7,953 nucleotides of DNA, from the NCBI GenBank assembly GCA_017543165.1, contig JAFYGL010000745.1, positions 1 to 7,953 of the forward strand, in the 5' to 3' direction. The notes under the pieces are model-generated. The model made no database searches. It was not told the origin of the DNA and saw only the letters and a list, made by a program, of their open reading frames with translations. Below, one piece after another: positions 1 to 5,477 of the stretch. The position numbers and the translations under genes were made by a program. The stretch is from Victivallales bacterium. GTDB taxonomy: Bacteria > Verrucomicrobiota > Lentisphaeria > Oligosphaerales > Oligosphaeraceae. The first letter of the stretch is position 1, and every line of letters begins with the position of its first letter.

Positions 1-230
1 AGCATCTTCTGCTGTTCGGCGACGGCATCCAGGTCAGCCCTGAAGGCGGCGATTTCGCGTTTTGAGGTGTTGTCCGCCTGCTGCCTGTAAGCAGGGGCTG
101 CTGGCTGTTCATTGGAACGGAATGCTGTCGGCTGCGTGCTAAGAACAGGCTCTGTTGCCCCGAAGTCTGCGCAACCTGCCAGCGCCACGGCAGCAAGAAC
201 ACCCGAAAATAAGATTTTGATGTTTCTCAT
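1..230 (-). CDS. Putative lipoprotein, 5' part only (runs off the window)
   Basis: The reading frame starts at the ATG whose complement is 228-230 and stays open to the window edge, giving 76 residues. A strong AGGAGG-like ribosome site lies about 8 bases upstream (complement of 239-246), which fixes the start. The first 20 residues form a lipoprotein signal peptide: MRNIK, a hydrophobic run, then the lipobox LAGC at 17-20. Cys20 is the expected acylation site and Asp22 follows. After it comes a Pro/Gln/Thr-rich linker (about 22-53), then a charged, Ala-rich stretch (REIAAFRADLDAVAEQQKM) that looks helical and may begin a coiled coil. By family knowledge the mature protein would be anchored to a membrane facing the periplasm. 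No further function can be read from this part. It lies 92 bp downstream of mtlD on the same strand, with a hairpin between them, so it may have its own promoter. Confidence 0.8.
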   Translation of the reverse strand, partial: MRNIKILFSGVLAAVALAGCADFGATEPVLSTQPTAFRSNEQPAAPAYRQQADNTSKREIAAFRADLDAVAEQQKM

Positions 231-274
231 TTTTTGTCTTCCTCCTTGTTTTCTTAAAATTAGGTAGCTCTTAA

Positions 275-300
275 GTGAAAGCCCCGTGCGGGGCTTTCAC
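275..300 (-). terminator. GC-rich hairpin downstream of mtlD, probable terminator
   Basis: A perfect 11-bp inverted repeat (275-285 with 290-300) encloses the four-base loop GTGC, and its inner half is GC-rich (GCCCC/GGGGC). It sits 22 bases past the mtlD stop codon and before the lipoprotein gene, which is where a terminator of the prmC-acyltransferase-mtlD transcript is expected. The T-tract on the minus strand is weak (TTAAGAG follows the stem), so termination may be partial or the hairpin may act as a 3' stabiliser. The element is nearly symmetrical and could work in either direction. Confidence 0.65.
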
Positions 301-322
301 CTTAATAATAACAAAGTTGGAT

Positions 323-1510
323 TCAATCGGCGGGGAGAGCCTTGCGGTTCTGGGCCAATTTTGCGTATGCGTCAAGCACCAGCTTGGAGAGCACCGAACC
401 TGGCTGGATGCCAGCCACTTCCTGGATTGTGGCCTCGGCTCCCTTTTCCTTCAGCATTTCCTGCAGTTTTGCCGCTGACGGGTCGTCCGCAGGGTCGAAA
501 TACAACGCCGCCGCGATGCCCCATGCCAGATGCACTGGCTTGCCGCCATGCTTGCAGGCCAGATTTGCGGCGCCGACCAGGCGGTCCTCCGCGGCCAGTT
601 TGCGCATTGGATCCCTGCCCAGGCGGAAGATGGTGTCGCCCAGCATCTTGTTTGTGAAGCGCTCCAGCAAGTCGTCCACATGCGCATAGAGCCACTTGGA
701 ATCTGCATTGAATTCGGCGCAGATGCCGTCCACGCTTTCACGCAGGCCAGCCAGCATGAACGCCCGCACTTCCTTGTCCGCCATTGCCTCGTATCCCATT
801 TCGTAGCCCCTCTGGTATCCCACGTATGACATGAGGGCATGTCCGCAGTTGTGGACATAGAGTTTGCGGGCCGTGAAAATCTCGAAGTTGTCGTATGGCG
901 TCATTGCCACGATTGCCGGGATTTCGCCCACGAATTCGTCCTTTGCCACAGGCAGTTCCTTGTATGGCTCGACCTTGATGAGAGTTGGGTCCTGAGCGCG
1001 CATTTCAGCGGTCGGCGCAGGCACCATGCGTCCAATGACGGTTGAGACGAATCCGATCTTGTTCGCCAGATAGTCCTTTGCCTCGTCAGGTGTGGAAGTC
1101 TCCACCATGCCACGGAAGATTTTTGCGGCGCCGTGGAGGTTTTCGCAGATGATGAAGTTGAGGGGGGGGGCATTGCGCTTTGCGCGGAGGGCAATGCCCA
1201 GCGCCACGTTTGGCGCCACATACTTAAGCACGTTTGCACCCAGGGCGGTGGCGCAGATTTCCGCTCCGTCGATTGCCGCCGCGACTGCGTCCTTGTCATT
1301 GCTGTTGATTGCCTTCACTGGCCCGATGGTGTATTCCTTGACGCCCTCGTTGCTGACGGTCTGCAGCTTGTAGCTGTGGTTTGTGTTCATTGCCTTGAGC
1401 AGGTCCTCCACCACATCCACGAAAGTCACTTCGTAGCTTGATTCGCTGAAAAGCTGCCCGATGAAGCCGCGCCCGATGTTGCCGCCGCCAAAAATTACTG
1501 CCGATTTCAT
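323..1510 (-). CDS. mtlD: Mannitol-1-phosphate 5-dehydrogenase
   Basis: The 395-residue product interconverts mannitol 1-phosphate and fructose 6-phosphate with NAD(H) in the cytoplasm. The N-terminal Rossmann motif is clear (VIFGGGNIGRGFIG, residues 5-18). NFIICENLHG (118-127) matches the ACEN region of E. coli MtlD. The polyol-dehydrogenase catalytic triad is intact as Lys216, Asn221 and His224 in RKLYVHNCGHA. GRDPMRKLAAEDRLVG (298-313) and GIAAALYF (331-338) match the C-terminal family domain. E. coli MtlD has about 382 residues, so this is full length. I chose the MKSAVIFGGG start. A frame extending 14 codons further upstream would overlap the preceding gene and add non-conserved residues, while an AAGG-type ribosome site precedes the chosen ATG. 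The gene starts 34 bp after the acyltransferase fusion, so it is likely cotranscribed with it. No mannitol PTS, kinase or regulator is visible, so whether it serves mannitol use or synthesis is open. A run of eight Cs (complement of 1162-1169) lies inside the coding sequence. Confidence 0.95.
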   Translation of the reverse strand: MKSAVIFGGGNIGRGFIGQLFSESSYEVTFVDVVEDLLKAMNTNHSYKLQTVSNEGVKEYTIGPVKAINSNDKDAVAAAIDGAEICATALGANVLKYVAPNVALGIALRAKRNAPPLNFIICENLHGAAKIFRGMVETSTPDEAKDYLANKIGFVSTVIGRMVPAPTAEMRAQDPTLIKVEPYKELPVAKDEFVGEIPAIVAMTPYDNFEIFTARKLYVHNCGHALMSYVGYQRGYEMGYEAMADKEVRAFMLAGLRESVDGICAEFNADSKWLYAHVDDLLERFTNKMLGDTIFRLGRDPMRKLAAEDRLVGAANLACKHGGKPVHLAWGIAAALYFDPADDPSAAKLQEMLKEKGAEATIQEVAGIQPGSVLSKLVLDAYAKLAQNRKALPAD

Positions 1511-1544
1511 TTTACCTTGTCCTTTTGTTTGTTGGTTGATATTT

Positions 1545-4169
1545 TCAAGCATTTTGAGTAAGCATTGCCTTCAACGACCTGTAGTCGGTCTTTCCAGAAC
1601 CCAGCAATGGTATTTCAGGTATCTTGATGACCTGCTTTATGTTGTAGATGGGGGCGAAGCCCGCCTCCCTGAGTTGCAGGTTGATGTCCTCCTTCTGCAA
1701 GTCCAGCACGGTGAAGAGCACGATTTCGGGATGTGCGTCATCGCCGCGCGCCTCGACTGCCAGCGGTATGGCAAGTTCAGGTGTGCGGTACTGCTTCATC
1801 AGCACTTCCTCGATTGCGGGCAGCGAGACCATTTCGCCGCCGATTTTCACAAAGCGCTTCAGGCGTCCCATGAATATTATGCGACCTGCCTCGTCAGCCT
1901 GCACCAGGTCGCCGGTCCTGTACCATTCCTTGCCCTGGATGGTGACGAACGGGGAGGGGCCGTCATAGTCCAGGTAACCTGGGAATATGCTGTCTCCGCG
2001 GACGTTCAGCATGCCAGTCGTGCCTTGGGGCACGGGATTGTCGTTTTCATCGGTTATGAGCCATTCCAGGCAGTCGATGACGGTGCCGACTGTGCCCAGT
2101 TTCTCGTTGCCTGGCCTGTTGAGGGCCACCACTGGCGCGCATTCCGTGATGCCGTAGCCTTCCAGCAGATAGAGGTTTGGATTCTTTTCCTTCATCATGT
2201 TCCAGGTTGCCAGCGGGCATTTTTCCGCGCCAGTTATGATGATGCGCAGGGACTGGACCTGGGCTGGGGTTGCGTTTCGGAAGATGCCCGCCGCGAATGT
2301 AGGCGTGCCCACGATCATGGTGGCGCGGTATGCGGCCACGATTCGTGCCAGCATGTCGCCTTCCGTAGGGTTCGCGTGGTAGATTACGCGGAGGTTCGCC
2401 ACGCCTGGCATGACCACGTTCATCAGCAGGCCGAAGGAGTGGAATGGCGGCAGCATGCCGATGACGCTGTCATCACGCCGCAGGCCCAATGCGCGCATGG
2501 CGCTGGTGACGCAGCTTATCACGTTCCAATGGGTGAGCGGCACGGTCTTGGGCATGTTCTCGGAACCCGAGGTGAAGAGTATTCCCACGTATTCGGAAAC
2601 CTTCGCATTGCGTAGGCTGCTCCAGTTGAAGTGGCTGCAGAACAGGCTGTACAGTTTCCTGAATATGGAGATGCCCTTCTTTATGTCTTCAAGATAGATG
2701 AAGGTGTCCTTGATTTCCGAGAAGTCGGTGCCACGTCCTTCCAGGCGCTCCACCACCGTCTTCGAGGTCAGGACATGCTTGATGCCTGCCTTGTCAATGC
2801 AGTGCTTCATGTTGCGGGAGCCAACAGTCCAGTTTATGAGCACAGGCACTTTCCCCGCAAACAGCATGGACATGTACACGACGAACACCGCCGCGCAGGC
2901 TGGCATGATCAAGCCGATGCGCTCCTCGGGTATTGCCTTGATGGAGGGGGACAGCGCCATGATTGCAAGGATTGCCTTCCTGCTGGTGATGACGCCTGAC
3001 AACTGGTCCGCCACCAGCGCGTAGTTTGGATTCTGCTTTGCCATGATGAGGAAAGTGTCCGTCAATTTCCTGGCGCCTTCTGGGACTTGGAGCAGATTTG
3101 CGTCTTCTTTGATGAACCACTGCGGCGGAATTGGCTTGAGTGGTTCCGCCGAGGCGCTTTGGCCGATGGCGGCCATCAGCACGTTGGCCACGGTGCGGAG
3201 CGTCTCGGGGCTGTTGACCTGCACGCCGAATTCGTTCTGCACCCAGATAAGCAGGTCCGCCACCATGAGGCTGTCCAATCCCAGGTCCGTGCCCAGCGTG
3301 TAGGATTCCTGCAAGGTTTTCTTTGCAGTCATCTCATGCAGTTTCGCATAGACCTTCTTGCGCACGTCATCTGGCACCTCGCTGGTGTCCTGGGATGAAA
3401 TCACGGTGTCTGGCTCGGGCACGACGCGGGCGCCGCCCCTTTCCCACCAGTAGTAGGGCACGTATGTGTTTGGAGGCGCCTCGAAGTTGTAGAAGCGTTC
3501 CAGATAGCGGTTGATTTCATCCTTTGTGCCGTTTTTGGGGAAGTCGGCTGGCAATTCGCAGAACTCGATTTCCACGTTGCGCTTTGGCATGAAGAAGAAC
3601 AGGTTGAGCAGCACGTGCTTGATGTGGCTTGTGAGCACCTTGAGGAATGATTCCTGGTAGCCGCGGCCGCGCCCGAATGTGCTGCCCCACAGCCCCCTTG
3701 TCCTGATGAGGACGATGCGGACATCGGGGTATTCCTTGAGTATGTGGGTTACGCCGCCATTGCCGCGCAGGCTTTCATAGCGGCTGCGGTATATGCGGCC
3801 TGCGGGGTACATCAGCAGATTGTCCCCCGCCTTCAATGCATTGACGCATTCCTCGATCTGGTGCATTACCTTTTCCAGACCTGCCTTGCCTGCGATGCCC
3901 ATGTCAGGCAGTGGCAGTATGCGGAGGCTTTTCACCAGGTGGCGCAGGATGAAATTCTGGCGGATCTGCTTTTCGTCCACCAGTGCGCGTGGCCTGAAGC
4001 GCCTGAAGAGTATCCTGCTTACGATGACAGGGTCTATGAGGGCAGGGTGGTTTGGCAGGAAAAGTATGCCTTTGCCGCTTTTGGCAAGGCATTCCTTCAT
4101 TCCTTTGATTGTGATACGGTACCTGATTTTCAGTACGATGCAAATTAGCAAGAACAGCAGATATGTCAT
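1545..4169 (-). CDS. aas: Aas-like fusion: PlsC acyltransferase - acyl carrier protein - acyl/AMP ligase
   Basis: This 874-residue protein has three domains. Residues 1-17 are hydrophobic and probably anchor it to the inner membrane. A PlsC domain (about 20-210) carries the HX4D motif in NHPALIDP (His41, Asp46) and a variant third motif YPAGRI (121-126). A carrier domain (about 265-335) carries GLDSL with Ser300 as the predicted phosphopantetheine site. The adenylating domain (about 360-874) shows FTSGSENMPKTV (532-543), GYGITECAPV (671-680), YRTGDL (750-755) and the C-terminal GSGKTDYRSL with catalytic Lys860. By analogy with E. coli Aas (about 719 residues, no ACP domain), it should activate a free fatty acid with ATP, load it on ACP and transfer it to a lysophospholipid. 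Here the carrier is built in. The start is set by AGGAG five bases before ATG at 4169; a frame from 4196 adds nine non-conserved residues. It sits 42 bp after prmC and 34 bp before mtlD. The symbol is assigned by similarity of architecture. Confidence 0.85.
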   Translation of the reverse strand: MTYLLFLLICIVLKIRYRITIKGMKECLAKSGKGILFLPNHPALIDPVIVSRILFRRFRPRALVDEKQIRQNFILRHLVKSLRILPLPDMGIAGKAGLEKVMHQIEECVNALKAGDNLLMYPAGRIYRSRYESLRGNGGVTHILKEYPDVRIVLIRTRGLWGSTFGRGRGYQESFLKVLTSHIKHVLLNLFFFMPKRNVEIEFCELPADFPKNGTKDEINRYLERFYNFEAPPNTYVPYYWWERGGARVVPEPDTVISSQDTSEVPDDVRKKVYAKLHEMTAKKTLQESYTLGTDLGLDSLMVADLLIWVQNEFGVQVNSPETLRTVANVLMAAIGQSASAEPLKPIPPQWFIKEDANLLQVPEGARKLTDTFLIMAKQNPNYALVADQLSGVITSRKAILAIMALSPSIKAIPEERIGLIMPACAAVFVVYMSMLFAGKVPVLINWTVGSRNMKHCIDKAGIKHVLTSKTVVERLEGRGTDFSEIKDTFIYLEDIKKGISIFRKLYSLFCSHFNWSSLRNAKVSEYVGILFTSGSENMPKTVPLTHWNVISCVTSAMRALGLRRDDSVIGMLPPFHSFGLLMNVVMPGVANLRVIYHANPTEGDMLARIVAAYRATMIVGTPTFAAGIFRNATPAQVQSLRIIITGAEKCPLATWNMMKEKNPNLYLLEGYGITECAPVVALNRPGNEKLGTVGTVIDCLEWLITDENDNPVPQGTTGMLNVRGDSIFPGYLDYDGPSPFVTIQGKEWYRTGDLVQADEAGRIIFMGRLKRFVKIGGEMVSLPAIEEVLMKQYRTPELAIPLAVEARGDDAHPEIVLFTVLDLQKEDINLQLREAGFAPIYNIKQVIKIPEIPLLGSGKTDYRSLKAMLTQNA

Positions 4170-4211
4170 TTTACTCCTTTTTTGCCCACAGCTCATCGCA
4201 GTTTATCTGCG

Positions 4212-4994
4212 TCAATGTTGTGGATTGAAAACAGCGACTGCGAAGCGCTGCCGCCCCGCATAGTCAGTTTTTATTTCTGCGGCAAAGCCAGCCTTGCTGA
4301 GAAGCTGTTCTACCGCGTTGCCTTGTTTTTCGCCGATTTCCATGACGAGCCTGCCGCCTGGCATGAGGTGGCCTGGCGCGTCATGGATTATGCGCTTGAT
4401 TATGTCAAGCCCCTCGTCGCCCGCCTCCAGTGCAAGCCTGGGCTCATAGTCCTTCACCACGCTTTCAAGTTGGCTGTATTCGCCGCTTGTCACGTATGGC
4501 GGATTTGCCGTGAGCATGGCAAACCTGGCATTTTCCTGAAGCGGGGCGTACAGATCCCCCTCCAGGAAAGTCACATTGTCCAGGCCCATTGTGTTCTGGT
4601 TGCGCCGTGCCCAGCGCAGTGCCTCCTCTGAAATGTCGATTCCCGTGAAGGCGACATGCCTTAGCTGGAATGCCATTGCCAGCGCAATCGCGCCTGAGCC
4701 AGTGCATAGATCGCATATCGGCCCGTCTGGAATGTGTTGTGACAGCGCCAATTCAACCAGCTGCTCTGTTTCTGGACGGGGTATAAGCACGCCTGGCCCC
4801 ACATAAAGCTGTATGTCATGGAAGGGCACGGTGCCAAGGATGTATTGCAATGGCTCGCCCTTGAGGCGGCGTTCCAGCCTGGAGGCAAACTCCTGCTCGC
4901 CCACATTCTCGGCAAGCCAGCGCGCCTCGTTGCGGGCATTGCCAATCCCCGCGTCAAGAAGCCGCTTGGCCGCTATGTTGAAATCTGCTGTCAT
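4212..4994 (-). CDS. prmC: Peptide chain release factor N5-glutamine methyltransferase (PrmC/HemK)
   Basis: The 260-residue product methylates the glutamine of the GGQ motif in release factors RF1 and RF2 using S-adenosylmethionine, which improves translation termination. A helical N-terminal substrate-recognition domain (about 1-60) ends in the family block EPLQYILGTVPFHDIQL. It is followed by IPRPETEQLVE (71-81), the SAM-binding motif DLCTGSGAIALA (95-106), the acidic strand-end GIDISEEAL (118-126) and the catalytic NPPY (164-167). YEPRLALEAGDEGLD (183-197) is also typical. Length is slightly below the 277 of E. coli. The ribosome site before ATG 4994 is weak (GGTG), but the N-terminus fits the family. 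In many bacteria prmC follows prfA. Here there is no gene within 480 bp upstream, so prmC appears to lead its own operon with the acyltransferase fusion and mtlD. No convincing promoter for it could be picked out. Confidence 0.95.
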   Translation of the reverse strand: MTADFNIAAKRLLDAGIGNARNEARWLAENVGEQEFASRLERRLKGEPLQYILGTVPFHDIQLYVGPGVLIPRPETEQLVELALSQHIPDGPICDLCTGSGAIALAMAFQLRHVAFTGIDISEEALRWARRNQNTMGLDNVTFLEGDLYAPLQENARFAMLTANPPYVTSGEYSQLESVVKDYEPRLALEAGDEGLDIIKRIIHDAPGHLMPGGRLVMEIGEKQGNAVEQLLSKAGFAAEIKTDYAGRQRFAVAVFNPQH

Positions 4995-5102
4995 TATTGC
5001 ACCGTAATATATTGGCGAACCACCGATTTTCCACAGTGGTGTACAACAATAATGTTGCTTCGTGTATTTGTTCTGCGCGGCTTCCGAGCATCAAGACTCA
5101 GG

Positions 5103-5121
5103 ACTGCCAAGGGGGGGCAGT
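5103..5121. repeat. Short hairpin with a G-run loop
   Basis: ACTGCC (5103-5108) is the reverse complement of GGCAGT (5116-5121), giving a 6-bp stem whose loop includes most of a seven-G run. It has no T-tract, so it is not a typical terminator. It could be a protein-binding site or chance. The 10-bp perfect palindrome ATTTCGAAAT at 5123-5132 follows almost directly. Confidence 0.35.
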
Positions 5122-5141
5122 TATTTCGAAATGGACAGCTT

Positions 5142-5161
5142 CAATGGATTGCAATGGATTG
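5142..5161. repeat. Two tandem copies of a 10-bp repeat
   Basis: CAATGGATTG occurs twice head to tail (5142-5151 and 5152-5161). The second copy runs into CAAATCCA, so that TGGATT-GCA-AATCCA (5155-5169) is also a small inverted repeat. The location, just upstream of a candidate promoter, would suit an operator or a binding site for a regulator of the plus-strand genes, but no direct evidence supports this. Confidence 0.45.
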
Positions 5162-5190
5162 CAAATCCAAGGGGTTGTTTTTTTTATTTG

Positions 5191-5218
5191 TTGAAATATA
5201 TTACGTCCCCATTAATAT
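5191..5218 (+). promoter_or_regulatory. Candidate sigma70-type promoter for the GTPase/GAP1 genes
   Basis: TTGAAA (5191-5196) and TAATAT (5213-5218) are separated by 16 bases and resemble -35 and -10 boxes with two mismatches in the -10 box. The position would give a leader of about 250 nt that includes the inverted-repeat element. The region is AT-rich, so chance matches are likely and the call is tentative. Confidence 0.3.
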
Positions 5219-5308
5219 TGACTAAAGACAAGTAAGGAGTAATCATAATACTAGAAAAAGCATTTCTCTATTAAGACATACTTGGTGTTTTTTACGCCAG
5301 GATTGTGC

Positions 5309-5434
5309 TTTGTGATTCTACGAAATTAGGACCTTCTTTTTATCACACTAAGGCACACGTTGGGCACGCTCGTACCTTGAGCGTTTCTTTTCGTGCCTTA
5401 GTGTAGGTAGTCATAAACCTCGTAGAATCACGAA
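5309..5434 (+). repeat. Three nested inverted repeats upstream of the GTPase gene
   Basis: Stem A is a perfect 12-bp inverted repeat (5312-5323, GTGATTCTACGA, with 5420-5431), extendable outward by a wobble and two A-T pairs. Stem B is a second perfect 12-bp inverted repeat inside it (5345-5356, ACACTAAGGCAC, with 5393-5404). Stem C is a 6-bp hairpin inside B (5366-5371 ACGCTC with 5379-5384), with a seven-base loop. Two perfect 12-bp stems and a third, all concentric, in about 125 bp are unlikely by chance. As RNA this would fold into a long arm with internal loops. As DNA it could form a cruciform or be the remains of a small mobile element. Its position in the leader of the GTPase gene favours a regulatory RNA role. 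Confidence 0.75.
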
Positions 5435-5451
5435 AAAGAGACGCTTTTTTT
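5381..5451 (+). terminator. Candidate attenuator: long-loop stem followed by T7
   Basis: GCGTTTCTTTTCGTG (5381-5395) can pair with CACGAAAAAGAGACGC (5429-5444) in 15 pairs with one G-U wobble and one bulged A, enclosing a 33-base loop. Seven Ts follow at once (5445-5451), as in an intrinsic terminator. The last T is 26 bases before the GTPase start codon, and no plus-strand gene lies upstream that would need termination here. Both arms overlap the nested stems (B and C at 5381-5395, A at 5429-5431), so the two folds exclude each other. This is the logic of a terminator/antiterminator leader. The trigger is unknown. Confidence 0.5.
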
Positions 5452-5477
5452 GTGTTTGTTCAAATGGAGAAATTGCA

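Larger units (their letters stand above)
4995..5477. other. Divergent intergenic region, 483 bp, without a convincing gene
   Basis: This stretch separates minus-strand prmC from the plus-strand GTPase gene. It must hold the promoters of both transcripts. It is visibly more AT-rich than the flanking genes, especially from about 5175 onward. It contains a short hairpin (5103-5121) beside a 10-bp palindrome ATTTCGAAAT (5123-5132), a 10-bp tandem repeat (5142-5161), a T8 tract (5178-5185), a candidate plus-strand promoter (5191-5218) and the inverted-repeat element at 5309-5451. Short open frames here lack a ribosome site with a normal start codon. Confidence 0.8.

Noticed and set aside
1511..1552. 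Upstream start for mtlD adding 14 residues
   Set aside because: It would overlap the acyltransferase stop codon and put non-conserved residues before the Rossmann strand. The ATG at 1510 gives the family's usual N-terminus.
1461..2615. Long open frame on the plus strand (about 384 codons)
   Set aside because: It is the antisense of the acyl/AMP-ligase domain, whose motifs are unmistakable on the minus strand. The plus-strand product is rich in His, Cys and Arg and resembles no family I know.
5155..5185. Intrinsic terminator formed by TGGATT-GCA-AATCCA followed by T8
   Set aside because: The stem is only 6 bp, AT-rich and eight bases away from the T8 run, and no plus-strand gene precedes it.
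5234..5272. Leader peptide after AAGGAG (5234-5239)
   Set aside because: The frame that follows at the right distance begins with ATA rather than ATG, GTG or TTG, and is only ten codons long.
5283..5330. Short frame starting at TTG 5283 across stem A
   Set aside because: It has no ribosome site, and its end is dictated by the inverted repeat.
5344..5404. Integron attC site, because GTTGGGC (5360-5365 region) fits the GTTRRRY core
   Set aside because: No matching RYYYAAC partner core was found at the other end, and no cassette array or integrase is visible.
5309..5434. Retron-like msr/msd RNA, because a 12-bp pair of outer inverted repeats flanks internal hairpins
   Set aside because: No reverse transcriptase lies next to it. 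The adjacent gene is a P-loop protein, and there is no clear branching-guanosine context. An attenuator or a dispersed repeat explains it better.
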